The notes under the pieces are model-generated. The model saw nothing but the letters and a program-made list of their open reading frames with translations, was not told where the DNA came from and ran no database searches. A program made the translations under genes and the position numbers. A stretch of 14,111 nt of DNA from Eggerthellaceae bacterium (lineage in GTDB: Bacteria > Actinomycetota > Coriobacteriia > Coriobacteriales > Eggerthellaceae): the NCBI GenBank assembly GCA_900754955.1, contig CAAEEV010000073.1, positions 1-14,111 of the forward strand, in the 5' to 3' direction. Positions within the stretch are counted from its first letter, which is position 1, and each line of letters begins with the position of its first letter. Shown here one piece after another: positions 7,531 to 14,111 of the stretch.

Positions 7531-7842
7531 ATGAGCGACATCAGAACCAAGGAAGTCGACGACCTGCTGCGCGTGCTTGCGGCGCTCGACGACGAAGAGG
7601 TCGTGTTCGCCCTGCTCGAAGACTTGTTCACCATTCGCGAGATCCGCGAGACCTCGCAGCGCCTCTCGGTGGCGCGCCTGCTTTCGGAAGGCAAGTCGTA
7701 CGCCGCCATCGAGAAGGAGACGGGCGCTTCGGCCACCACCATCGCCCGCGTGTCGAAATGCCTGAGCTACGGCGCGGGCGGCTACGCGGCCGCGCTCGAC
7801 GTGCTCGGCGGCGAGAAGGCGCAAACGGCCGAGGCGCAGTAA
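7531..7842 (+). CDS. YerC/YecD-family TrpR-related regulator
   Basis: A 103-residue all-helical DNA-binding protein of the TrpR/YerC superfamily. The conserved N-terminal half includes EVDDLLRVLAALDDEEVVFALLEDLFT and REIRETSQRLSVARLL. The helix-turn-helix at about 55-80 reads SYAAIEKETGASATTIARVS. The ATG at 7531 is used because GGGGGAG ends 5 nt upstream, within the end of cimA; a GTG at 7525 would overlap the cimA stop. The 2-nt gap implies co-transcription and probably coupled translation with cimA. Known members bind DNA, but their effector is generally unclear; that this one regulates cimA, ilvE or itself is inferred from position only. Confidence 0.88.
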   Translation: MSDIRTKEVDDLLRVLAALDDEEVVFALLEDLFTIREIRETSQRLSVARLLSEGKSYAAIEKETGASATTIARVSKCLSYGAGGYAAALDVLGGEKAQTAEAQ

Positions 7843-7983
7843 TCGAGTTGCTTGTCCTCCACTGATCGGTGATGTGAAAACCCAGGCTTGCTCGCTCCGT
7901 TTTTTCTCAAGTTGGCTATGCTATTCCACATGCGAAAAAACGCGGCCGGGGCATGTTCGTCGCCGGCATTGAGGAGGAGTCCT

Positions 7984-9192
7984 ATGGCATTGCTCGATCG
8001 GTCTGACGCCTACTGGCGTTTTGCGGGAACGTGCACGCAGTGCGGGCACTGCACGGGGGCGTGCGAGTCGCTGACGGCGGCCGGCATGTCGCTCGGCGAT
8101 ATAGCGAAGGCGCTGCTCGACGCACAGCGCGCGTCGTCCACGCGCGAGGAGCTCGCGCTGAACATCGCGAGCAACGGGCAGCTCGTGCAGGCGGTGCGCG
8201 GATGCTTCTTCTGCACGTCGTGCAAGAACACCTGCTTCGCTCACAACGACGTGTGCGACCTCATCTACAGCGCGCGCGTTGACTTCCAGAACCTCGGCCT
8301 CATTCCGCGCGAGGCGTGGTCGAGCGTGCTCGTCGACGAGGAATGGGACATCTTCACCGCATACCGCGCCATCTACGGCATCGGCTACCTCGATTTCACG
8401 CGGCACAAGGCCTACGAGGGGCACGAGGCGGAGACGGGCTTCACCACGGCGTTCTTCCCCGGATGCTCGCTGGCGGCGTACGGCCCCGAGCTCTGCCGCG
8501 AGATCTTCGGCGAGATGGAGAACCTGGCTGACGGGCGCGTGACCATGATCGACAGCTGCTGCGGATCGTCGCTCAAAAGCGCCGGCTTCTTCGAGCGCGC
8601 CGAGGCGCTTTGCGACCGCAACGCCGACGAGCTTGCGGCCGCGGGCGTGCGCGAGCTCGTGTGCGTGTGCCCCGGCTGCGCGAATGATATGCGGAAGGCG
8701 CTCGAGGCACGCGGCCTCAGCGTAGAGGTGCGCCTGCTGGCCGATTGGCTCCACGAGCGCGGATTTGCACCGAAGCATCCGCTGCCGGAAGGGCCGATCT
8801 GCCTGTCAAAGTCGTGCCAGGATCGTGACGGCACCTACCTCGAGCAGACGCGTGCGGCGCTGGGGCTCGACGACGCCTCGCGCGACGTTGCCATCTACCA
8901 CGGCTGCTGCGGCGCGGGCGGTGCGGTGAGTGCGTTCGACCCGGCACGCCAGGCCGAGCAGGCCGACGGCAAGCTGAGCTTCGCGCCCGACGGCGCCACG
9001 GTGGTGTCGATGTGCCCCACCTGCACGTACACCTACGCGTACCGCCTGATGGAGGCGCCGCGCAACGTGACCAACAAGCATTACTGCGAGCTTCTGTTCG
9101 ACAATCAGTTCGACTGGGACAAGACCTTCGCCCAGCTGGGCGGCATGTGGTCGGGCGAGTACGGTCCGTGGCTCGCCCAGGTGTTCGCGTAG
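7984..9192 (+). CDS. (Fe-S)-binding protein with two CCG domains, HdrD/GlpC-like
   Basis: A 402-residue soluble electron-transfer protein. Two ferredoxin-type [4Fe-4S] motifs lie at the N-terminus: CX2CX2CX3C at C17-C27 and C74-C84. Two complete CCG domains follow: C161-X30-C192-C193-X35-C229-X2-C232, and C278-X29-C308-C309-X34-C344-X2-C347. This is the layout of heterodisulfide reductase HdrD/HdrB and the GlpC/LutA group, whose CCG domains bind Fe-S clusters that act on thiols or relay electrons to quinones. The ATG at 7984 has AGGAGGAG 4 nt upstream; a longer frame from 7888 has no such site. The next gene starts 12 nt downstream, with its ribosome binding site overlapping this stop codon. 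The donor is probably that flavoprotein; the acceptor is unknown. Confidence 0.9.
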   Translation: MALLDRSDAYWRFAGTCTQCGHCTGACESLTAAGMSLGDIAKALLDAQRASSTREELALNIASNGQLVQAVRGCFFCTSCKNTCFAHNDVCDLIYSARVDFQNLGLIPREAWSSVLVDEEWDIFTAYRAIYGIGYLDFTRHKAYEGHEAETGFTTAFFPGCSLAAYGPELCREIFGEMENLADGRVTMIDSCCGSSLKSAGFFERAEALCDRNADELAAAGVRELVCVCPGCANDMRKALEARGLSVEVRLLADWLHERGFAPKHPLPEGPICLSKSCQDRDGTYLEQTRAALGLDDASRDVAIYHGCCGAGGAVSAFDPARQAEQADGKLSFAPDGATVVSMCPTCTYTYAYRLMEAPRNVTNKHYCELLFDNQFDWDKTFAQLGGMWSGEYGPWLAQVFA

Positions 9193-9204
9193 GAGGGCGT
9201 GAAG

Positions 9205-10599
9205 ATGAGCGAAGAGAAGATGCAGGGAACCGCAGCGGAGGCGGCTGCGAGCACGGCCGGCGCGGGCGCGTCCAGCCAGGTTGCGGCCATCATCGGCTGG
9301 GGTACGGCGGGCGTGAACGCGGTCATCGCGCTGCGCGCCGCGGGGTATGGGGGCACGATCCGCGCGTTCTCCGATACGGACATCCTGCCCTACAGCCCCA
9401 TTCTCACGTCGTACTATGCGGGCGGCGAGAAAACCTACGAGGAGTGCTTTCCGTGGAGCGCCGAGGCGCTGGCTGAGCTGAACGTCGAGGTGGTCCCGAA
9501 CGCGCATGTTGCGAAGATCGATCCCGCCGAGCACCGCATTGTCACGGAAGCGGGTGTGGAATACGCCTACGACACGTGCCTTGTGGCGGTGGGCGCGCGC
9601 CCGTCGACGGCGGGTTTTCCGCAGGATTGCGGCTACGAGCCGCTCGTGCTGCGCACGATGGACGACGCGGCGCGCATGAAGGCCGCTTTTAGAAGCCCCT
9701 CATGCAAGCGCGTGCTCGTGAGCGGCGCGTCGATGATCGCGCTCAAGAGCGTCGAGGCGGCACTCAACTGCGGGCTTGAGGTGTCGCTTGTGGGTGTGAA
9801 CGACCACGTGCTCGATTTCAGCGCGCTGCCCGTTGCGGCTGAGCGCTTCGAGCGCGGCCTAGCGGCGAAGGGCGTGCAGATGCGCTTCGGCCAGAGCATC
9901 GCTGGCGTGCGCGTGCTCGACGGCGCGGATGCGGAGGGCGGCCGCCTCGAGGTGGCGTTCTCAGGCGGCGACGTGGAGCGCTTCGACGAGATCGTGGTGG
10001 CGCACGGCGTGCGCTCCGACCTCTCCCTGCTCGACGGCAGCGGCATCGCGGTTGACCGTGCCATCGTGGTGGACGACTTCATGCGCACGAGCGCGCCCGG
10101 CGTGTTCGCGGCGGGCGACTGCGCGCAGGCGACTGAGCTCATCACGGGCGAGAAGCGCGTGCTCGGCATCTGGAAGACGGCCGCGCTGCAGGGCCAGTGC
10201 GCTGGCCGTGCCATGGCCGCCGAGCTCGCGGGTGGTGAGCCCGCGCAGGCCGACGCCTACCGCGGTGCCATCATGACGAACACCATCGCCGTGAACGGCA
10301 CGCTGTTCATCTCGGCGGGTCTGGTGGATCCGCGTGAGATTCCCGGCGTCGCCGTGGAGGTGCAGGAGACCGACGACATGACGGTGGTGTGCCTGTACGA
10401 GAACGGCCAGGACGACGTATCGTGCGAAGGCGACATCTGCGTGGAGGCCGGCTGCGGGGAGGACGGCGCGACGAAGCTCGGTCCCGGGGCGCGCCTCGTC
10501 GGCTTCAACGTGGTGGCCGACGTTGACGAGCCGGGCGGCACCGCCTACGACGTGGGCGCCATGCTGAGCCTGCGCATTGAGGAGGCGTGCCGCAAGTAG
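9205..10599 (+). CDS. NAD(P)/FAD-dependent oxidoreductase
   Basis: A 464-residue flavoprotein of the pyridine nucleotide-disulfide oxidoreductase fold. The N-terminal FAD Rossmann motif is IIGWGTAG (29-36), after an Ala-rich 25-residue extension. The NAD(P) motif is SGASMIALKSVE (173-184). The second FAD motif is GVFAAGDC (D305). There is no redox Cys pair and no CoA-disulfide-reductase Cys in the PYSPILTSYYAGG region, so it resembles rubredoxin-reductase and NirB-like NAD(P)H reductases. The C-terminal 100 residues carry a CEGDICVEAGC stretch. The ATG at 9205 is preferred: AGGAGG is 8 nt upstream, while the GTG at 9199 leaves only 2 nt. It forms a tight operon with the double-CCG protein, to which it likely passes electrons from NAD(P)H or in reverse. 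Confidence 0.88.
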   Translation: MSEEKMQGTAAEAAASTAGAGASSQVAAIIGWGTAGVNAVIALRAAGYGGTIRAFSDTDILPYSPILTSYYAGGEKTYEECFPWSAEALAELNVEVVPNAHVAKIDPAEHRIVTEAGVEYAYDTCLVAVGARPSTAGFPQDCGYEPLVLRTMDDAARMKAAFRSPSCKRVLVSGASMIALKSVEAALNCGLEVSLVGVNDHVLDFSALPVAAERFERGLAAKGVQMRFGQSIAGVRVLDGADAEGGRLEVAFSGGDVERFDEIVVAHGVRSDLSLLDGSGIAVDRAIVVDDFMRTSAPGVFAAGDCAQATELITGEKRVLGIWKTAALQGQCAGRAMAAELAGGEPAQADAYRGAIMTNTIAVNGTLFISAGLVDPREIPGVAVEVQETDDMTVVCLYENGQDDVSCEGDICVEAGCGEDGATKLGPGARLVGFNVVADVDEPGGTAYDVGAMLSLRIEEACRK

Positions 10600-10604
10600 A
10601 AGCA

Positions 10605-10624
10605 GCGGCATCCGCGGTTGCCGC
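10605..10624 (+). terminator. Possible terminator hairpin after the redox operon
   Basis: GCGGCA (10605-10610) pairs with TGCCGC (10619-10624) around TCCGCGGT, 5 nt after the stop. There is no T-run, and the surrounding region is so GC-rich that chance stems are common. Confidence 0.3.
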
Positions 10625-10644
10625 AGGCGGCGGTTGCGGTGGCC

Positions 10645-10706
10645 GCGCGCGGAGGCTGGTGGCGAGGGAGCTGTGCGGCAGTTGTGGCGACTGCGCGCGG
10701 AGGCTG
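10645..10706. repeat. GC-rich diverged tandem duplication, period 48
   Basis: GCGCGCGGAGGCTG occurs at 10645-10658 and 10693-10706, with looser similarity in the preceding 16 nt. The second copy runs into the 12-bp palindrome GGCTGCGCAGCC (10702-10713). No gene is supported here on either strand. Confidence 0.4.
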
Positions 10707-10767
10707 CGCAGCCGCCGCCTCAGCTCCAACGATGCTCACGGTGGGTGTGCGGCCCGCCTGTTACGGG

Positions 10768-10956
10768 CTATTTCCCGATTTTTCCAAATAATCGTCGTTA
10801 TGTAACGGTTTTCCGATGGGAAAGCGGGCGGTGGCTGGCATGGCACGACCTAGCAGTCTTCTGACCAGGTGTTTTGTTGAGCGTTTTTCCGCGGACAGCA
10901 TGCTTCGCGCTTCCAGACGTTACAAAGCGCCACTTTTTTGGAAAAATCGCCGAATA
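10768..10956. repeat. Inverted pair of an AT-rich motif in a gene-free region
   Basis: TTTGGAAAAATCG occurs on the minus strand (10788-10776) and on the plus strand (10937-10949), followed in each case, after NN and one purine, by AATAGC. The two copies match at 19 of 22 positions and are about 150 bp apart in opposite orientation. They lie in the gene-free stretch 10600-11007, in DNA clearly less GC-rich than its surroundings. I see no gene between them. Confidence 0.5.
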
Positions 10957-11007
10957 GCGGAACGGATCTGAACGAAAGAGAGGAAACTGCGGGAGGAGAA
11001 AAAGTTC

Positions 11008-11036
11008 TTGCCAAGGGCAGAATGTCCCGCTACAAT
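11008..11036 (+). promoter_or_regulatory. tRNA-Phe promoter
   Basis: TTGCCA (11008-11013), exactly 17 nt, then TACAAT (11031-11036); each hexamer matches the consensus at five of six positions. Transcription would start near 11043, about 30 nt before the tRNA. This is the best housekeeping sigma promoter in the window. Confidence 0.8.
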
Positions 11037-11074
11037 ATATGCTCGCGTCAGGGGCGGAAGCCTCGCGCGTATCC

Positions 11075-11150
11075 GGTCGGGTAGCTCAGTTGGTAGAGCA
11101 GCGGACTGAAAATCCGCGTGCCGAGGGTTCAAGTCCCCCTCCGACCACCA
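11075..11150 (+). tRNA. tRNA-Phe (GAA anticodon)
   Basis: A complete 76-nt cloverleaf with encoded CCA. The acceptor GGTCGGG pairs with TCCGACC, with one G-T pair. The D arm is GCTC/GAGC, the anticodon stem GCGGA/TCCGC with loop CTGAAAA (anticodon GAA), and the T loop TTCAAGT. The T stem GAGGG/CCCCC has one A-C mismatch at its second pair. It is flanked by its own promoter and a T-rich terminator, so it is a single-gene transcription unit. Confidence 0.97.
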
Positions 11151-11159
11151 CTAACTCGA

Positions 11160-11186
11160 GGGTCAGCCGCAAGGCTGGCCCTTTTT
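11160..11186 (+). terminator. Rho-independent terminator of tRNA-Phe
   Basis: GGGTCAGCC, loop GCAA, then GGCTGGCCC followed by TTTTT. This is a 9-bp stem with one G-T pair and a classic U-tract, beginning 10 nt after the tRNA. Confidence 0.9.
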
Positions 11187-11258
11187 GCGTTTCTAGCGTC
11201 ATGCGACGAGGGGCTTGCACTTCCCCATTCTCTTCCAGATGTTTGTTGAAGGAGCGGC

Positions 11259-13625
11259 GTGCTTGCCGAACACCCGCCCGCATCCGGTACAGTCGAGACG
11301 ATGGACAAGCCAGAGAACATAGCAGAGGCTCCCGCCGACGAACGCGAATGCGCTGACCGCGCCGATCCCGCGCCGCGTCGCGGCGTCCTGTCGCGCTTCG
11401 GTCTGGCGCGCTCGCAGGGGTTCGAGCCGCGTGATTGGATGACGCTGCTCGTGACGGCGCTCGTAGTGGCGACGTGCGGCGTGCTCGGCGTGTCGTATGT
11501 GGTGGGACAGGGCTGGCACCTCTTCGACGGTGCTACCACGGTGCTGCTCGTCATCGCGATGACGGCGGTGTTCGCGCTCGTCTTCTGCGCGGCCGAGGCG
11601 GGGCTGTATCGTGTTGCCACCCAGTGCCGCGCGGATGGGGAGGCGGAGTGCGCGGGCGGCAGCTTTTCGCCCGATGCTGGTGCTGCCGTCGCGGACGCCT
11701 CGGCGGGTGCCGACGTAGACGCGCCTGCTGGTGTCGTAGCTTCAGCGACCGTCGATGCCAGTGCCGTTTCCGCAGGCGACGCTGCGTCCGCCGCGACCGC
11801 TGACGCGTCCTCGTCTCTGGCTGGCGCCGAGGCGCGCTCCGCATCGCGTCGCTTCCGCCTCGCTCGGCTCACGCCCTCGTGGAGCGCCAAGAGCATCGCG
11901 TTCTTCTCTCTGATCATGGCGCTGTTCTGGCTGCCGTGGCTCGTCGCTAACTTCCCCGGCGGCACCTACTGGGACACCTACTATCAGATTTTCCAGTGCT
12001 ATCCCGAGAACCACCCCATCGCTGTCATTCCGTATGCGGAGTGCTACGACAACACGCTCACCGACGCGTACCTGTGCGATCATCACCCCATTCTCGATAC
12101 GCTCATTTACGGCGCGTTTGGCATGGCGTCGGATGCGCTCACGGGCAACTGGATAGCAGGCGTGTTCGCGTTCGTGTGCCTGCAGGGCGCGACGACCATC
12201 ATGGCGTTCGTGACGGCGATCGCATACCTGCGCCGCCGCAACTGCCCCGTGGTGCTGTGCTTCGCGGCATACCTGTTCTTCTGCATCATGCCGTTTGTGT
12301 CCACGTGGGCGCTCTGCATGGTGAAGGACAGCCTGTTCGCGCTCGTGTTCGTGCCGTACATGATTATGTTGTTCGAGGCCGTGCGCACGCGCGGGTCGTC
12401 GCTGGCGAGCCCGCGCGCCATTGCGCTGTTCGCGCTGCTCGGCGTGCTTCTGTGCCTCACGAAGAAGACGGGGCTCTACGTGGTGGTGCCCACGGCGCTC
12501 ATCGCCGCATGGGTGTACCGTCCGCGCGGGAGGGCGCGTCGCGAGTTGGCGCGTGCCCGGCGTCTGGCGGGTGGGGCGGCGGCCAACGCAGAGGCGGGCG
12601 GAGCGCTCTCTCGCGTCGGCGGTTCGGCGCCGTGCGAAGAAGCGGCCGTGCGCGCAGAGGCTGGCGGTGCTGCTGTACGTCAATCCGTCGCAGAGAGAGG
12701 CGGCGGCTCGTTCAAACCGCTTTTCCGTCACGCGCACTTCCATCGGCACAGGAGAGGCGAGGCGCGCGCCTCGGAGGGTGGCGCTTCTAGCTTCCGCGCG
12801 CGCGTGCGCAGCTGCGGCGCGTCGGGCACGGCGGGCTTCCTCGCGCAGGCGATCGCGTGCGTGCTCGTGATGTGCGTGGTCATGCCGTTGATGGTGTTTC
12901 CGCTGCTCAACGTGGCACCAGGCGGCAAGCAGGAGGTGCTCGGCGTGCTCTTTCAGCAGACGGCGCGCCACGTCACCTACTACGGCAACGACGTGACCGA
13001 TGAGGAGCGCGAGGCGATCGACGCCGTTCTCGAATACGATAATCTGCCCGACCAGTACACCTTCAACTTCCAAGACGAGGTGAAGTACCGCTTCAAGCTC
13101 GACGCGACGAACGAGGATCTGCTGCGCTACCTGGGCGTATGGGCGGCGCAGGGCATGCGTCATCCCGAGTCGTACCTGGCGTCTGCGATGTCCATCGCGG
13201 GTTACTACCTGGCGCCGTGCGGCATCGTGAACATCCGCATGGTAACGGTCGATACGCACATGGGCGATGACAACCGTTACATGCTTTACAACCCCGACGA
13301 GCTCGACTGGCTTCGCAACGGCCTCGACGAGGCGTACACGATCGTGGCGCACATTCCTGGTCTCGACATTCCCGTGTTGCTCGTCACGTACGTGTTCTGG
13401 TTGCCGGCGGTGCTGCTGCTCACCATGTGGCGGCGGCGCTTGCGTTGCGGCGTGCTGTTCGTGCCCATTGCCATTACGGTCGGCTTTTGCGTGATCGCCC
13501 CCGTCTATGATGCGCGATACTGCATTCCGCTGTTGTATATGGCGCCGCTTCTCGTGTGCATGGTGGCGACGCTTGTGCGTTCGGGCGATCTCGGGGCTGT
13601 TGCACGCTCCCGTTCTTCGCGCTAA
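11259..13625 (+). CDS. Large polytopic membrane protein, DUF6020-like (GT-C-type fold)
   Basis: A 788-residue inner-membrane protein with about ten or more hydrophobic segments. From memory it fits the DUF6020 family, whose layout recalls GT-C glycosyltransferases: an acidic first loop, FPGGTYWDTYYQ (D239), then an HHPILDTL motif (H275, H276), and TKKTGLYVVVP after a later helix. A glycan or lipid-linked sugar role is inferred, not shown. Two low-complexity inserts stand out: an Ala/Asp/Ser-rich stretch at about 131-195 between helices, and an Arg/Ala/Gly-rich loop at about 421-525. A soluble segment follows at about 555-650, before the last helices. The GTG at 11259 has AAGGAG only 4 nt upstream; the ATG at 11301 is an alternative without a ribosome binding site. 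No terminator is clear downstream. Confidence 0.82.
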   Translation: MLAEHPPASGTVETMDKPENIAEAPADERECADRADPAPRRGVLSRFGLARSQGFEPRDWMTLLVTALVVATCGVLGVSYVVGQGWHLFDGATTVLLVIAMTAVFALVFCAAEAGLYRVATQCRADGEAECAGGSFSPDAGAAVADASAGADVDAPAGVVASATVDASAVSAGDAASAATADASSSLAGAEARSASRRFRLARLTPSWSAKSIAFFSLIMALFWLPWLVANFPGGTYWDTYYQIFQCYPENHPIAVIPYAECYDNTLTDAYLCDHHPILDTLIYGAFGMASDALTGNWIAGVFAFVCLQGATTIMAFVTAIAYLRRRNCPVVLCFAAYLFFCIMPFVSTWALCMVKDSLFALVFVPYMIMLFEAVRTRGSSLASPRAIALFALLGVLLCLTKKTGLYVVVPTALIAAWVYRPRGRARRELARARRLAGGAAANAEAGGALSRVGGSAPCEEAAVRAEAGGAAVRQSVAERGGGSFKPLFRHAHFHRHRRGEARASEGGASSFRARVRSCGASGTAGFLAQAIACVLVMCVVMPLMVFPLLNVAPGGKQEVLGVLFQQTARHVTYYGNDVTDEEREAIDAVLEYDNLPDQYTFNFQDEVKYRFKLDATNEDLLRYLGVWAAQGMRHPESYLASAMSIAGYYLAPCGIVNIRMVTVDTHMGDDNRYMLYNPDELDWLRNGLDEAYTIVAHIPGLDIPVLLVTYVFWLPAVLLLTMWRRRLRCGVLFVPIAITVGFCVIAPVYDARYCIPLLYMAPLLVCMVATLVRSGDLGAVARSRSSR

Positions 13626-13698
13626 CAGGTGGTTTCTTTGCGCGCGCGGCGTATTGCGTGCGCATTGGTCGCTCTTTGCTTCTCGGCCTTCTTTTGTC

Positions 13699-13770
13699 TG
13701 GCAAATTATCATCGAAATGCACGCTCGTTTTTTTGAGTGGCAAGATATTGCCGAAATGTACGATTTTGAG
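13699..13770 (+). repeat. Two direct copies of a TGGCA-N9-CGAAATG repeat
   Basis: Copies begin at 13699 and 13738, 39 nt apart. Each has TGGCAA, then CGAAATG exactly 14 nt from the repeat start, then YACG, and each ends in TTTTGAG. They lie about 75 nt after the membrane protein stop, in the gene-free tail 13626-14111. Confidence 0.6.
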
Positions 13771-13852
13771 CAGGCGTGGGGCGCTTTCGCCTTCGCCGTG
13801 GCGCTGTTTTCCCAGCTCGCGGTTTCCGAAAAAGAGTGATGCGCTGTAAGAT

Positions 13853-13929
13853 CCCAGAAAAATAGTGCATTTCGCCCCTTAATCTGCCAACGCTCAATGA
13901 GGAGCGTGCATTTCGCCTTGTTTTTGCCA
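13853..13929 (-). repeat. Two inverted copies of the same repeat
   Basis: On the minus strand copies start at 13929 and 13889, 40 nt apart, with TGGCA then CGAAATGCAC 14 and 15 nt from each repeat start. They face the plus-strand pair across about 80 nt. The copy at 13929 also shares CGCTC and TTGAG with the copy at 13699. Confidence 0.6.
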
Positions 13930-13970
13930 TCTGCGTGCTGGTGTGCGACTGTCTGCGCGGATCAAGCCGC

Positions 13971-13980
13971 GGGGGGGGGG
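13971..13980. repeat. Homopolymer run of ten G
   Basis: Ten consecutive G, the longest homopolymer in the window, directly between the repeat array and the GC-rich tandem repeats. Such runs slip in replication and are error-prone in sequencing. Confidence 0.9.
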
Positions 13981-14111
13981 TGGCGTCGTTGCCGCGTCCG
14001 CCCGCACGCCGATCAGCGCCCGCGTTGCCCGCATCGCCCGCCGCCTCTGTCGTGCCCGCCGTCCCCGCAGCACCCACCGCGCCCACCACGCCCGCCGTCC
14101 TCGCAGCACCC
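13981..14111 (-). other. 36-bp tandem repeats, possibly the Ala/Gly-rich end of a gene beyond the edge
   Basis: A 22-nt segment at 14054-14075 recurs at 14090-14111 with one mismatch, period 36 nt (12 codons). Read on the minus strand, one frame gives 12-residue units such as GAAGTAGTTEAA and stays open through the run of C; another frame gives a Gly/Cys-rich end stopping at 14013. Either could be the C-terminal tail of a gene that starts outside the window. The correct frame cannot be decided here. Confidence 0.3.

Noticed and set aside
7843..7983. Terminator and promoter between the yerC-like gene and the iron-sulfur gene
   Set aside because: A T-run (7900-7905) has no convincing stem before it, and the extended -10-like TGCTATTCC at 7919 has no usable -35; not strong enough to list.
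11742..13712. A 656-codon open frame on the minus strand opposite the membrane protein
   Set aside because: Arg/His/Gln-rich composition typical of an antisense shadow in GC-rich DNA; the plus strand gives clear membrane helices and family motifs.
13699..13929. CRISPR array
   Set aside because: Repeats are imperfect, short in conserved core, in both orientations, and no cas gene is nearby.
13709..14089. A 126-codon minus-strand ORF as a real gene
   Set aside because: It crosses the repeat array and the homopolymer, and its downstream half has no protein-like character. Only the edge repeats are kept as possible coding.

Overview
The window is high-GC bacterial DNA with dense, mostly plus-strand genes, strong GC-ending codon bias and many GTG/ATG starts behind AGGAGG-type ribosome binding sites. 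Gene content suggests an anaerobic actinobacterium of the class Coriobacteriia, in the Eggerthella/Gordonibacter/Adlercreutzia range: citramalate-based isoleucine synthesis, a CCG-domain iron-sulfur protein paired with a flavin reductase, a lone cupin, and a large GT-C-like membrane protein. This placement comes from gene content and style, not from a marker gene.

Layout. 1-929: a patatin-like lipid hydrolase whose start may lie at or before the window edge. 1086-3125 (minus): a 679-residue protein with C-terminal TPRs, convergent with the patatin gene. 3126-3329: a divergent promoter region. 3330-3788: a small cupin, overlapping tail to tail with a four-helix membrane protein (3779-4261, minus). 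4262-4621: leader and promoter region of ilvE (4622-5545, branched-chain aminotransferase), which ends in a perfect 15-bp hairpin. 5581-5929: gene-free, with a long imperfect palindrome followed by the structured leader of cimA (5930-7528, citramalate synthase). A YerC/TrpR-like regulator (7531-7842) follows cimA after 2 nt. 7984-10599: a two-gene redox operon, a double-CCG iron-sulfur protein followed by an NAD(P)/FAD oxidoreductase. 10600-11007: gene-free, with GC-rich duplications and an inverted pair of AT-rich motifs. 11075-11150: tRNA-Phe with a clear promoter and terminator. 11259-13625: a large DUF6020-like membrane protein with two low-complexity inserts. 13626-14111: gene-free tail with four copies of a TGGCA-N9/10-CGAAATG repeat, a run of ten G, and 36-bp tandem repeats at the edge.

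Functional links. ilvE and cimA are two parts of branched-chain amino acid synthesis: CimA makes citramalate from pyruvate and acetyl-CoA for threonine-independent isoleucine synthesis, and IlvE does the final transamination. The adjacent TrpR-like regulator and the hairpins before cimA are candidate control points. The iron-sulfur protein and the flavoprotein probably form one complex passing electrons between NAD(P)H and a thiol/disulfide, quinone or similar acceptor; the substrate cannot be read from sequence. No CRISPR array, transposase, phage gene or defence cassette was seen. The least explained parts are the intergenic repeat families near 5.6, 10.8-10.9 and 13.7-13.9 kb.
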